In this document: positions 1-8,689 of the stretch, piece by piece
Numbering within the stretch: the stretch's first letter is position 1
Layout: every line of letters begins with the position of its first letter
DNA from: JAZKFT01 sp963845495
Lineage (GTDB): Bacteria; Bacteroidota; Bacteroidia; Chitinophagales; Chitinophagaceae
Assembly (NCBI GenBank): GCA_963845495.1
Contig: CAWJTH010000132.1
Location: 18,634 to 82,633, forward strand
DNA length: 64,000 nt
Direction of reading: 5' to 3'
Position numbers and translations under genes: made by a program
The notes under the pieces: generated by a model
What the model saw: the letters and a program-made list of their open reading frames with translations, nothing else
Told to the model about the DNA's origin: nothing
Database searches by the model: none

Positions 1-653
1 CAACCATTGAATATTACAGATGGATAAACGAAATGGTGCAGGAGCGTTTAGGCGGAAACGAGTCTGCCAAGCTGCTAATGTATTCTGTAAACTTTGGTGA
101 GATTATAAAATTTAAAGAAACAGACAATTGGGACGGTATCGCCGGAATAATAACCACCGTCGCAAAAAAGCTGGAAATTGCAGGGGCTGATTGTTTATTG
201 ATTGGTGCCAATACGATGCATCATATTTACGATAAAGTCGTATCTGCAGTTAACATTCCTATTATCCACATTGTTGACGCAACCGCAAAAGCCATTCAAG
301 AAAAAGGCTTGAAAAAGATTGCATTGTTAGGTACCAAATACACCATGCAACTTGATTTTTATAAAAACAAATTGGCAGGATACGGCATCGAAACGTTGAT
401 ACCGAACGCCACCGAAATTGAATTCATTAACAATGCTATTTACCAAGAAATGGGCAAAAACATTTTCTTGCCCGAAACAAAAGCCACATTTCTGCAAATC
501 ATTAATGGCTTGGTAAGTAAAGGTGCCGAAGGTGTTATTTTGGGCTGTACCGAAATCCCGTTGTTGATTGCACCTGATGATTGCAATGTGCCGTTGTTCA
601 ATACCGGTTATTTACATGCAAAAGCCGGTGTTGATTTTGCGCTTTCTGCTTAA
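1..653 (+). CDS. Aspartate/glutamate racemase family protein, 5' end outside window
   Basis: The frame is already open at the first codon of the window (it reads TIEYYRWINEM before the first internal ATG at 33), so the N-terminus lies upstream and about 20 residues are missing. The protein belongs to the Asp/Glu/hydantoin racemase superfamily, cofactor-independent enzymes that invert amino-acid stereocentres with two acid/base residues. The second catalytic cysteine is visible in GCTEIPLL near the C-terminus. At the first catalytic position the motif is GANTMH, with Thr in place of Cys. A Thr/Cys pair is known in the E. coli YgeA-type broad-specificity racemase, so activity is plausible but the substrate cannot be read from the sequence. 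The family call is firm; substrate unknown. Confidence 0.85.
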   Translation, partial: TIEYYRWINEMVQERLGGNESAKLLMYSVNFGEIIKFKETDNWDGIAGIITTVAKKLEIAGADCLLIGANTMHHIYDKVVSAVNIPIIHIVDATAKAIQEKGLKKIALLGTKYTMQLDFYKNKLAGYGIETLIPNATEIEFINNAIYQEMGKNIFLPETKATFLQIINGLVSKGAEGVILGCTEIPLLIAPDDCNVPLFNTGYLHAKAGVDFALSA

Positions 654-785
654 AATTTGATAACCTTTTTTGCTTTGTTTATATTTCAGCCACTTGCAAA
701 AGGTTGTCAAATTTTATCGCCATCTAAACAACAATTGCGTAAAAATTACACGGCAACCTTTGCGTAGATAAATAAAACCGTAACG

Positions 786-815
786 TTGTATGGTTAAAGC
801 TTTGCCATAATTTCG
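786..815 (+). promoter_or_regulatory. Candidate Bacteroidota promoter for the aldehyde dehydrogenase gene
   Basis: TTG at 786-788 is followed after 19 bases by TAATTTCG at 808-815. This is one mismatch from the Bacteroidota -7 consensus TAnnTTTG at the expected spacing. The start codon is at 840. Found by eye, with no expression data. Confidence 0.4.
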
Positions 816-839
816 TTACCCCTAATTAAAACCAATGCT

Positions 840-2465
840 ATGGAAATGGAAGAAAAATTGCGCCAGCTTTTTGTGCCAGAAGAAGCTATTCCCGAACAAT
901 ACAAGCTGGCCACAGAACTGCACCAAAAAGAATACCTTACCAATGGCGAACTGAAAGTTTGGAAAGGCACTGTACATGAAGTGTATTCACCCGTTTGCTT
1001 TCCTACCGACGAAGGATTGAAACGGAAATTAATAGGCACTTATCCCATTTGTACCGAAACCGAAGCCATGGAATCTTTAAATGCCGCAGTGGCTGCTTAC
1101 GACAATGGCCGTGGCGAATGGCCGACCATGGGCGTAGCCCAACGGATTGTATGCGTTGAAAATTTCACCCATAAAATGTTGGAACAAAAAAATGAAGTGG
1201 TGAAATTGATCATGTGGGAAATTGGTAAAAGCTTCGCCGATAGCGCCAAAGAATTTGACCGTACCGTTGAATATATTTATGCCACCATCGATGCGCTAAA
1301 AGACATTGACCGCGAATCTTCCCGCTTTGATATTGAACAAGGTATTGCTGCGCAAGTGCGCCGCTCACCGCTTGGTGTGGTGCTTTGTATGGGGCCGTTC
1401 AATTATCCGTTGAACGAAACTTTCACCACTTTAATTCCAGCCCTAATCATGGGCAATACCATTTTGTTTAAACCACCAAAACATGGTACATTGTTGTTTT
1501 GCCCTTTGTTAAATGCTTTTAAGGATTGTTTTCCAAAGGGTGTGGTAAATACTATTTATGGCCGTGGTAATACCATTATACCCGGATTAATGAAATCGGG
1601 CAACATTAATGTACTTACGTTAATCGGTTCTAGCAAAGTGGCCAACGAATTGAAAAAACTGCACCCTAAAATAAATAGGCTGCGGGCTATTTTAGGATTG
1701 GATGCAAAGAATGCCGCTATTATTACCGCCAAAGCCGATTTGAAATTGGCCGTTTCTGAAACGGTTTTGGGTTCCTTATCTTTTAACGGACAAAGATGCA
1801 CGGCGCTAAAAATTGTGTTTGTTCACAAAAGTATTGCCGATGAATTCTTGAAAATGTTGTCTGAGGCAGTCGGTAAACTAAAATATGGCATGCCTTGGGA
1901 AGCTGGAGTGTCGCTCACGCCTTTGCCCGAACCCGGAAAACCTGCCTACTTGCAAGCTTGCTTGGAAGATGCCAAAGCAAATGGTGCAACTATCATCAAC
2001 GAAAACGGTGGTAAAATGGCTGAATCTTTTGTTTATCCTGCTGTTGTTTATCCAGTAAATAGTAAAATGAAATTGTATCGCGAAGAACAGTTTGGGCCAA
2101 TTGTTCCAGTGGTGCCGTTTACTGATTTAGAAGAAACAATCCAGTATTTGATCGATTCTCCGCACGGCCAGCAAGTAAGTATTTTTAGTAACGATGTGGA
2201 AGAATTGTCCACTTTAATCGATCCGTTGGTGAACCAAGTTAGCCGCGTAAACATCAATTGTCAATGCCAGCGTGGGCCAGATGTTTTTCCGTTTACCGGT
2301 AGGAAAGATAGTGCCGAAGGCACTTTGAGCGTAGTAGATGCTTTGCGTTCATTTTCCATCCGCTCGTTGGTGGCCACTAAACTCACCGAAACCAACAAGC
2401 ATATTTTAAATGATATTATAGAAAGCCATAGTTCTAATTTTTTAAGTACGAAATATATTTTTTAG
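840..2465 (+). CDS. gapN: NADP-dependent glyceraldehyde-3-phosphate dehydrogenase-like aldehyde dehydrogenase
   Basis: A 541-residue member of the aldehyde dehydrogenase superfamily, closest in my judgement to the non-phosphorylating GAPDH group, which oxidises glyceraldehyde 3-phosphate to 3-phosphoglycerate with NADP in the cytoplasm. Visible landmarks are the cofactor-domain motif GPFNYPLNE with the oxyanion Asn (about residue 188), the catalytic-cysteine motif FNGQRCTA (about residue 316) and EEQFGPIVPVVPF towards the C-terminus. The position that holds the general base Glu in ELGGK of classical ALDHs reads GLDAKN here, so that Glu is absent and an Asp sits two residues on. It is transcribed alone, convergent with ferritin. 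ALDH family assignment is certain; the GAPN substrate is inferred. Confidence 0.8.
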   Translation: MEMEEKLRQLFVPEEAIPEQYKLATELHQKEYLTNGELKVWKGTVHEVYSPVCFPTDEGLKRKLIGTYPICTETEAMESLNAAVAAYDNGRGEWPTMGVAQRIVCVENFTHKMLEQKNEVVKLIMWEIGKSFADSAKEFDRTVEYIYATIDALKDIDRESSRFDIEQGIAAQVRRSPLGVVLCMGPFNYPLNETFTTLIPALIMGNTILFKPPKHGTLLFCPLLNAFKDCFPKGVVNTIYGRGNTIIPGLMKSGNINVLTLIGSSKVANELKKLHPKINRLRAILGLDAKNAAIITAKADLKLAVSETVLGSLSFNGQRCTALKIVFVHKSIADEFLKMLSEAVGKLKYGMPWEAGVSLTPLPEPGKPAYLQACLEDAKANGATIINENGGKMAESFVYPAVVYPVNSKMKLYREEQFGPIVPVVPFTDLEETIQYLIDSPHGQQVSIFSNDVEELSTLIDPLVNQVSRVNINCQCQRGPDVFPFTGRKDSAEGTLSVVDALRSFSIRSLVATKLTETNKHILNDIIESHSSNFLSTKYIF

Positions 2466-2474
2466 GCTACTGGA

Positions 2475-2625
2475 AAGTAATTAAGTAATTGGGTAAATAA
2501 GTAATTAATTGGGATCTTTTTAAACATTCGTAAGAATTAAAATGTAAAAATAGGTAAACAAGAAAGTTGGAAATATATTTTGCCAATTACTTATTTACCT
2601 ATTTACTCAATTACATAATTACTAG
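2475..2625. repeat. Inverted word array (GTAATTGGGTAAATAA type) between convergent genes
   Basis: The left arm at about 2475-2512 consists of degenerate AAGTAATTGGGTAAAT words. The right arm at about 2583-2624 carries the complementary words (CCAATTACTTATTTACC). The two can pair as a long imperfect hairpin between the 3' ends of the dehydrogenase and ferritin genes. The same word occurs near 12436-12515, 19258-19302 and 49694-49722. Confidence 0.7.
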
Positions 2626-2628
2626 TCC

Positions 2629-3180
2629 CTACGGGTTTTCCGCATCTTTTTCCTGTGCCAGTTCAGCTTCGTCCGGCGTGGTTTTCATGTCGCGGTCTAA
2701 TGAATATAATGATTCGACAGTGGCTTTATCGCCGCCGGCAATCTTTAATTTATCCAGCATTCCCATAACCATGGTTTCTTCTTCGGCTTGTTCTTTTACA
2801 AACCATTGTAAAAAGTTCCAAGTAATCCAATCGTTTTCATCAAAGCTCATTTTCACAATTTTGTAAATGGATTCGGTATTTTCCACTTCGGCTTTAAATG
2901 TTTTTTCAAAACAGTCAAGCATGTTCGAAGGAACGCCATCTGGTGCGTTTATTGGTTGAATTTGTACGGTAGCGCCACGTTCCAAAATATATTCCAAAAA
3001 CTTCATCATGTGGCCACGTTCCTCATTAGCATGGCGGAATAAGAAATTGGCAATGCCGTCGTACCCTTCTGATGCGGCCCAAGAAGCATACGCCAAATAA
3101 ATTTGCGCATTATAGGCCTCGTTGGTCATTTGTTGGTTCAGCGCACTACGCAATGTTTCTGATAGGCGGTTGGTATTCAT
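2629..3180 (-). CDS. ftnA: Ferritin (non-haem iron storage protein)
   Basis: A 183-residue bacterial ferritin of four-helix-bundle fold that oxidises Fe(II) and stores ferric mineral in a 24-mer in the cytoplasm. The ferroxidase ligands are recognisable as Glu21 in NEAYN, Glu53/54 and His57 in NEERGH, and downstream acidic residues in AEVENTES and KEQAEEET. The length is normal apart from an acidic, Pro-containing C-terminal extension (about residues 160-183). The start follows an A/T-rich leader and no alternative start is needed. Its upstream region is shared with a divergent hydroxylase gene. Iron-responsive control is usual for the family, but no operator was identified. Confidence 0.95.
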   Translation of the reverse strand: MNTNRLSETLRSALNQQMTNEAYNAQIYLAYASWAASEGYDGIANFLFRHANEERGHMMKFLEYILERGATVQIQPINAPDGVPSNMLDCFEKTFKAEVENTESIYKIVKMSFDENDWITWNFLQWFVKEQAEEETMVMGMLDKLKIAGGDKATVESLYSLDRDMKTTPDEAELAQEKDAENP

Positions 3181-3284
3181 TTTTTTTAGGTTTTATTTAA
3201 TGGTTTTTAAATGAAGGATAATAAGTAAATTGAATAAGTTTATCCCGTAATTTATCAATCCATCAATTTTCATACCTGCGCTAA

Positions 3285-3390
3285 AGCTTTGGGCTGTTAG
3301 CTAGGGGCTATCAGCCATAGCAATAATTACTTGATACATTTGGTAAATGCTATAGCTCGTAGCTTATAGTTTTTTTGGGTGCCTTATCGC
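3285..3390. repeat. AGCTATGAGC-type inverted word array in a divergent spacer
   Basis: The 379-base spacer between ferritin and the hydroxylase holds AAAGCTTTGGGCTGTTAGC on the left and GCTATAGCTCGTAGCTTATAG on the right, followed by TTTTTTTGGGTGCCTTATCG at about 3368-3388. That tail also follows the related array near 19075-19095 (TTTTTGGGCGCCTATCGGG), which suggests that both are copies of one composite element. Confidence 0.6.
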
Positions 3391-3537
3391 AATTGTTTTT
3401 GGAAATTTCAAGAACTTAAATAATTAAAAGGACTCAATTGAACTTAAAATCTACAACCAACCATAAACTTATACCAACCAATTATAAACGCAGAACGTCC
3501 GTTCCTAAATAATATTTATTTTTAATATCGCCGCTGC

Positions 3538-3545
3538 TATTTTTG
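3538..3545 (+). promoter_or_regulatory. Candidate -7 element (TATTTTTG)
   Basis: TATTTTTG fits TAnnTTTG and lies 15 bases before the start codon at 3560. No convincing -33 element was found at the expected distance, so this is a weak call. Confidence 0.3.
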
Positions 3546-3559
3546 TAAAAAATGATAAT

Positions 3560-4699
3560 ATGCCAACAAACACGCGATTGAAAGTAGGACAAGGCCAAAT
3601 CAGTAGTTATATTTCCATTTTCCTTGGCATTTTAGCGTTAGGTGCCATATTATGTTTCCACTTTCCCGAAAGGCTTACCACGCCTGAGTTTCGGGATTTG
3701 TACACGGCCGAATCCATGAAGATATTGGTGGCCGCAGTTATTATAGCCGCCTTCTTTTTTTCCATGCTTAGTTTATTGTTGGCAAAAAAAATAAAACTGG
3801 CTTTACCGGGTACGCTTATTGCGGGGGCTGCCATTTTATTGGGCGCTTTCAGTTTAAAGGGCCGTTCGGTTGAAAGCACCAGTTGGCATTTTGGGCTTGA
3901 TTGGATGCTTTTGGATTTGCTGTTGATGACCATCATTTTTATTCCGATCGAATTGTTTTTCCCAAAGAATAATGAACAAACAAAATTTCACGAAGAATGG
4001 CGAACAGATCTGATCTATTTCGTTATCAGCCATTTATTCATCCAATTTTTTGGCGTGGTTACCAAACAGCCGGCCATGCTGTTTTTTGGTTGGGTGGGGT
4101 TGGGCAAAGTACATGCTTGGGTTCAACAGTTGCCCTTTATCGTTGCCTTGTTGTTGGCTTTTTTTGCAACCGATCTTTTTCAATATTGGGCGCACCGCAT
4201 TTTTCACAACCACGTTTATTTGTGGCGTTTCCATTCCGTACACCATTCTACGCAGCACATGGATTGGTTGGCGGGTAGCCGTACCCATTTTATTGATATT
4301 TTTTTTACTCGTGCCATGACGTTTATTCCATTGTACGTACTTGGCTTTTCAATTCCTGTTTTTAACGCGTATATTATTTTTATTGCCATCCATGCAGTGT
4401 TGATTCATTCCAACACCCGTATCAACTTTGGGCCGCTCAAATATATTTTTACTACGCCGCAATATCACCATTGGCACCATTGTGAAGACCCCAAATATTA
4501 TGGCCACAACTTCGCATCCATTTTTCCTTTTATTGATATGATTTTTGGTACGTATTATTTACCTGGCAACGTTTGGCCAGAAGGAACAGGCGTTCACGAA
4601 GGGCAATATCCAAAAGGTTTTTTAAAACAAACCGTTTATCCATTTACCAAAAGTCCTTTTGACAACGACCTGAAAATGGAAGAAAGGAGTGATCGCTAG
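3560..4699 (+). CDS. Sterol desaturase / fatty acid hydroxylase superfamily membrane protein
   Basis: A 379-residue integral membrane di-iron oxygenase. The N-terminal half (about residues 15-200) has several hydrophobic segments. The histidine clusters that bind iron follow: WAHRIFH and FHSVHHSTQHMDW (about residues 210-235), then TPQYHHWHHCEDP near residue 310 with GHNFASIFPFIDMIFGTYY after it. This family hydroxylates or desaturates lipid substrates such as fatty acids, sterols or carotenoids at the membrane, and the exact lipid cannot be told. The gene stands alone, divergent from ferritin, with a small membrane protein gene downstream. Confidence 0.88.
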   Translation: MPTNTRLKVGQGQISSYISIFLGILALGAILCFHFPERLTTPEFRDLYTAESMKILVAAVIIAAFFFSMLSLLLAKKIKLALPGTLIAGAAILLGAFSLKGRSVESTSWHFGLDWMLLDLLLMTIIFIPIELFFPKNNEQTKFHEEWRTDLIYFVISHLFIQFFGVVTKQPAMLFFGWVGLGKVHAWVQQLPFIVALLLAFFATDLFQYWAHRIFHNHVYLWRFHSVHHSTQHMDWLAGSRTHFIDIFFTRAMTFIPLYVLGFSIPVFNAYIIFIAIHAVLIHSNTRINFGPLKYIFTTPQYHHWHHCEDPKYYGHNFASIFPFIDMIFGTYYLPGNVWPEGTGVHEGQYPKGFLKQTVYPFTKSPFDNDLKMEERSDR

Positions 4700-4775
4700 A
4701 TATAAAGATTATAAAATGAGGAAATAATAAGAAATTAACAATAGGAAAAAGATAAAGAATGGAAAAATTATTTAA

Positions 4776-4970
4776 ATGAAGGTATATTTTGTAGGCATTT
4801 TCATTTTAATCGCATCTGTTGTTTTTGGGTTGGCATTTTTGTTGGGAAGATTTTTATATAAAAAAATCATGACCATCAAAATTTTCATTGTCCAAGTTTT
4901 AGCGGCAATGATTACGGCATGCTTATTTGCAGAACTGCTTTATATTTTATTGTTGGTTGTGGTTATTTAA
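4776..4970 (+). CDS. Small two-helix membrane protein, unknown
   Basis: A 64-residue ORF made almost entirely of two hydrophobic segments (about residues 4-27 and 33-63) separated by a basic turn (YKKIMTIK). It starts 76 bases after the hydroxylase stop on the same strand. I do not recognise the family. The composition is that of a real membrane peptide rather than a chance ORF, but translation is not proven. Confidence 0.5.
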   Translation: MKVYFVGIFILIASVVFGLAFLLGRFLYKKIMTIKIFIVQVLAAMITACLFAELLYILLLVVVI

Positions 4971-5140
4971 CAATGCTTGTTACAGGAGCAAGGATAGAAT
5001 GGTGATGATATAAATTGACCATCGTTTAGCCATCCCAAGCAGCATCATTCTCCTTATTTGAATCATCATCCAAAACAAGCAACCACTTTATGTTTTACGG
5101 ATGCGATTCTTTCCCTATTATTGTTGATATAAAATATTCT

Positions 5141-6193
5141 ATGAAACGATTCGGACTTCTTTTAATGGTTATCTTTTGTTTCACTGCCTTTGCTGCCCAT
5201 GCGCAAAAAAAGGCTCAACCCGAGCTGTATGATTTAACCGAGGTAGATAAAAGATTGGATGCCGCCAAGAAGGAATTGGGTGGCGGTGCCGTATTGATGA
5301 TTTATAAAGATGGAAAAATTGTTCACAAAAAAGAAGTTGGACCAGATTTTGGCATCCGTACGCCTGTCCCAATCGGGGCTAGTAGCCAATGGCTTACCGC
5401 CGCATTGGTTATGACTTTTGTGGACGAAGGCAAACTGTCGTTGGATGATAAAGTGAGCCAATACTTGCCCATTTTTAAAACTTATGGCAAGGCTTATATT
5501 ACCATCCGCAATTGCCTTAACAATTTTACGGGTATCGAAAACCCATCTGGCATCGGCACTTTTTTCGAGAAAAAATATCCTACGCTGGAAGAATTGGTGA
5601 ATTCGTATGCCAATAAACACGAGATCCAAACCAATCCGGGTACGGAGTTTCGTTATAGTCCGATTGGTATAAACATTGTTGGCCGCATTTGCGAAACCCT
5701 CGTTAAAAACAAAGCTTTCGACCGGTTAATATTGGAAAGGGTTTGTAGGCCACTGGGTATGCACAACACTAGTTTTTATAGCGAAAAGGCGCTTCTTCCA
5801 AGCAGCGGAGCCATATCATCAGCATCGGACTATATCAATTTTTTGGCCATGATGATGAACAAAGGCATGTTTAACGGTAAACAAGTGCTGAGCGAAAAAT
5901 CGGTCGCCGAAATGCAAAAAATCCAAACAACGCCTGAGCTTATAAAATATGCCCCCGATGCTGCTAAAGGTTACAGCTTTGGCTTGGGTGAATGGATACA
6001 AGATGTTGATTCACAAGGGAATCCGGCGGTTATTAGTTGCCCTAATTTTTCTGGTACTTTACCTTACGTTGATTTTTGTCATGGTTATGCCTGTATATTT
6101 TTGGTGAAAAATGCTTTGAGTGATACCAAACGAGAAGTTTACAACCGCTTAAAAGATATGATTGACGGAGCTGTGGGTGGTGAATGTAAATAG
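5141..6193 (+). CDS. Serine beta-lactamase-fold protein lacking the catalytic SxxK motif
   Basis: The start at 5141 is chosen because it gives a clean signal peptide (MKRFGLLLMVIFCFTAFAAHAQ), so the mature protein is exported. The fold is the class C beta-lactamase / serine hydrolase family: LTAALVMTFVDEGKLSLDDKVSQYLP and later blocks match its layout. At the nucleophile the family normally has SxxK, but here the aligned residues are Ala80-Ser81-Ser82-Gln83. The second motif YxN reads YSP (172-174), and the usual LLTHTSG reads CLNNFTG. All three catalytic signatures are therefore altered, which points to a binding or scaffold protein rather than a hydrolase. Function unknown. Confidence 0.82.
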   Translation: MKRFGLLLMVIFCFTAFAAHAQKKAQPELYDLTEVDKRLDAAKKELGGGAVLMIYKDGKIVHKKEVGPDFGIRTPVPIGASSQWLTAALVMTFVDEGKLSLDDKVSQYLPIFKTYGKAYITIRNCLNNFTGIENPSGIGTFFEKKYPTLEELVNSYANKHEIQTNPGTEFRYSPIGINIVGRICETLVKNKAFDRLILERVCRPLGMHNTSFYSEKALLPSSGAISSASDYINFLAMMMNKGMFNGKQVLSEKSVAEMQKIQTTPELIKYAPDAAKGYSFGLGEWIQDVDSQGNPAVISCPNFSGTLPYVDFCHGYACIFLVKNALSDTKREVYNRLKDMIDGAVGGECK

Positions 6194-6249
6194 CGGAAAG
6201 TAGAGATAAAAAGGAACGCTGCCTTATAAATTCCGACAATATTTTTTTT

Positions 6250-6309
6250 CTTTGCACCCTTTGCTTCTTAGCGGTAAAGTATAACCGCAAAGAAGCAAAG
6301 GGCGCAAAG
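6250..6309. repeat. Long hairpin built of GCAAAG words
   Basis: The arms 6250-6275 and 6284-6309 are 26 bases long and complementary except at two positions, with an 8-base loop (left CTTTGCACCCTTTGC, right GCAAAGGGCGCAAAG). It lies in the 359-base spacer after the beta-lactamase-fold gene and may serve as its terminator. The rest of the spacer to 6552 shows nothing I can name. Confidence 0.75.
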
Positions 6310-6552
6310 TTTTCAAGGCACAATCTATTAATGCTTTTTCCCGAAATGAAACAAGGTTTCAAACACTTGTGGTTGGCGATTATTAAAATATTTAGGCATA
6401 AATTGAAAATTAAGTAAATTCAATTCGTTATTAGGCATTGCTTTTGATGTTATGCAATCCAGCTTAAGTCGTCTAATTCCATTTAAAATTCCTGTGTCAA
6501 AAAATCTGTGTTGTAATCTTTTCTATATTGCAGCCCGCAAACAAAAAATAAA

Positions 6553-7464
6553 GTGAACGTAGAACAATTAATCCGTCAGTTTTTATACGAAAATAAATCC
6601 ATTTCCCTGCCAGGTATCGGCCGGCTGGCATTTACAGGCAATGGCCCTTTGCCATCCACCGCTGAAAAAAGCGAAAATTTGCCGCTGCCTGATTTAAATT
6701 TTACTTATAATTTGCAAGAACAGGCCGAACCTGCGTTTGTAGATTTTGTAGCTGAACAAACTGGTAAAATAAAACCATTGGCAACTTCTGATGTCGATTC
6801 GTTTTTTACCTTGGCAAAGCAGTTTATCAATATCGGTAAATCGTTTATTATTGATGGTGTAGGCGTTATCAATAAAATGGACAATGGCCAGTATAGTTTT
6901 GTGCCAGGCACTTATATGCCCGTTGTGGAAACACAATCGCACTTGCGCAAGCCGTTGAAAATCCGTGAACCGATCCCGGTTATTAAGCGTGATATCAATT
7001 TGCGTGACGAGCCAGAACCTATCAATAAAAAAGTAGTTTTGGTTATTGCCATTGTTATAATCATTGGGCTTATTGTTTGGGCTGTTTTTCATTTTGTATT
7101 GAACAGCAAAAGCACGTCCGAAACAAAGCCTGCTGCACAAACAGAAGATACTATTTCAGTTGTTAAAGAACCAGTTGTAGTGGGGCATAAAGATTCTGTA
7201 ACCACAACCGTTGTACCACTAAAGCCTGCCGGCGGCTCTAACGATTATAAAGCTGTTTTTGAAACTACAACCGATAAAAAAAGAGCGCTTGATAGGCTTT
7301 TTAAATTGCGCGGCTATAAAATTGATGTACGCCTTGAAGCATCAACAGATAGCAGCGATTTTAAACTTTGGGTACCAGTTACGGCCGCCCCAACCGATAC
7401 TTTGCGCAAACGTGATTCGTTAAGTAAATACTTTGCAAAGCCGGTTAGGTTGGAAAAAATATAA
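6553..7464 (+). CDS. HU-CCDC81-like domain / single TM / SPOR-like domain protein
   Basis: The start is a GTG at 6553. Residues 1-130 resemble the HU-CCDC81-type module seen in Bacteroidota (VEQLIRQFLYENKSISLPGI at the N-terminus). A single membrane segment follows at about 158-182 (KKVVLVIAIVIIIGLIVWAV). After a Thr/Pro/Lys-rich linker, the last 70 residues (from YKAVFETTTDKKRALDRLF) look like a divergent SPOR domain, which binds denuded septal peptidoglycan. Such a protein would be anchored in the inner membrane with the HU-like part in the cytoplasm, possibly linking nucleoid or cytoskeleton to the division site. The next gene acts on peptidoglycan. Domain calls are by eye. Confidence 0.65.
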   Translation: MNVEQLIRQFLYENKSISLPGIGRLAFTGNGPLPSTAEKSENLPLPDLNFTYNLQEQAEPAFVDFVAEQTGKIKPLATSDVDSFFTLAKQFINIGKSFIIDGVGVINKMDNGQYSFVPGTYMPVVETQSHLRKPLKIREPIPVIKRDINLRDEPEPINKKVVLVIAIVIIIGLIVWAVFHFVLNSKSTSETKPAAQTEDTISVVKEPVVVGHKDSVTTTVVPLKPAGGSNDYKAVFETTTDKKRALDRLFKLRGYKIDVRLEASTDSSDFKLWVPVTAAPTDTLRKRDSLSKYFAKPVRLEKI

Positions 7465-7478
7465 ACGTTATTTTAATT

Positions 7479-7548
7479 GCCGGAAAACGAAAAGACGGGA
7501 AGAAGACGAAAATCTTGTCGCCTCGTCGTCTTTCCGGCAAAATTATTT
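7479..7548 (+). terminator. Imperfect hairpin with GCCGGAAA ends
   Basis: GCCGGAAAACGAAAAGACGG at 7479-7498 can pair with CGTCGTCTTTCCGGC ending at 7538, and AAAATTATTTT follows. It sits directly after the HU/SPOR gene and is probably its terminator. Confidence 0.5.
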
Positions 7549-7595
7549 TGTCCTAAGCGTTTAAGATTTAAGCAACGTTATCCAATTTTATATAG

Positions 7596-8498
7596 ATGAT
7601 TTTTCCTTCTTCATTAAAAAAAAATGACATCATTGGCATTGTTTGTCCTGCAGGCTTTATGCCTGCAGAAAAAGCGGCAACTTGCATTGAAACATTAAAA
7701 AGCTGGGGCTTTCAGGTAAAAGTTGGGAAAACCCTTGGCTTGCAAGCCAATTATTTTGCTGGCACCGATACCGAACGATTGGAAGATTTGCAACAAATGT
7801 TGGATGATGAAAACGTATCTGCCATTTTGTGTGGTAGAGGTGGTTATGGTACCAGCCGGATCATCGATCAACTAAATTGGAAAGCTTTCAAGAGAAAGCC
7901 AAAATGGGTGATTGGTTACAGCGATATTACTGTGTTGCACTCCTTTTTATTTACCAAATTAAAAACGGCCTCCATCCATTCGCCGATGGCGGCGGCTTTT
8001 AACGATGATGGCTGGAAAAATGAATACATCCAATCGTTGCACAATATGCTGTTGGGCAAAAAAAGTAAGTACACAATCGAAACGAACGAACTGAATAGAA
8101 AAGGCAAAGCCGCAGGAACATTGATAGGCGGCAATCTTTCAATAATTGCACATCAAATAGGAACGCCGTCTGACGTCAACACAAAAAATAGTATTTTATT
8201 TATTGAAGATGTGGGCGAATACATTTACAATATCGATCGCATGATGGTGCAATTACAACGCAGCGGAAAGCTTGAAAACCTTGCTGGGCTTATTGTTGGC
8301 GGCATGACGGATATGAAAGATACCACGGTTCCTTTTGGGCAAACTGTTGAAGCCGCCATTTTTGATAAAGTAAAACAATATGGTTATCCGGTTTGTTTTC
8401 ATTTTCCGGTAAGTCATGACACGCCTAATTATGCATTGAAAGTAGGAGCGGAGTATGAATTGAAAGTGAGTAAAAATGTGGTATTGAAGGAAATTTAA
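7596..8498 (+). CDS. ldcA: LD-carboxypeptidase (peptidase family S66)
   Basis: A 300-residue S66 peptidase that removes the terminal D-alanine from murein tetrapeptides during cell-wall recycling in the cytoplasm. The catalytic triad is readable: the nucleophilic Ser in IGYSDIT (about 109), the Glu in FIEDVGEYIYN (about 205) and the His in FPVSHDTPN (about 274). The oxyanion region GRGGYGTSR is also present. There is no signal peptide. The length is normal for the family. It follows the HU/SPOR protein on the same strand after a hairpin. Confidence 0.93.
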   Translation: MIFPSSLKKNDIIGIVCPAGFMPAEKAATCIETLKSWGFQVKVGKTLGLQANYFAGTDTERLEDLQQMLDDENVSAILCGRGGYGTSRIIDQLNWKAFKRKPKWVIGYSDITVLHSFLFTKLKTASIHSPMAAAFNDDGWKNEYIQSLHNMLLGKKSKYTIETNELNRKGKAAGTLIGGNLSIIAHQIGTPSDVNTKNSILFIEDVGEYIYNIDRMMVQLQRSGKLENLAGLIVGGMTDMKDTTVPFGQTVEAAIFDKVKQYGYPVCFHFPVSHDTPNYALKVGAEYELKVSKNVVLKEI

Positions 8499-8652
8499 AT
8501 TCCAACAAATTCCAATAACAAAAATTCCAAATCCCAATAGTTTTAATTTAAAAACTGTTTAGGGGCTTCAAAAACGATAAATAGTTTTAGAGATATTGAT
8601 AATAGTAAAGATTGAATTGTTGGAATTTGGAATTTTTGTTATTGGAATTTTG
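8499..8652. repeat. AATTCCAA-type inverted word array
   Basis: The left arm 8499-8538 (ATTCCAACAAATTCCAATAA...) and the right arm 8614-8652 (TTGTTGGAATTTGG...) are complementary over most of their length and are separated by about 75 bases. A second copy of this word type is at 20739-20896. Confidence 0.7.
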
Positions 8653-8689
8653 TTAGCTTGAACACCAAATCTTTTAAAACTAAACGGTT

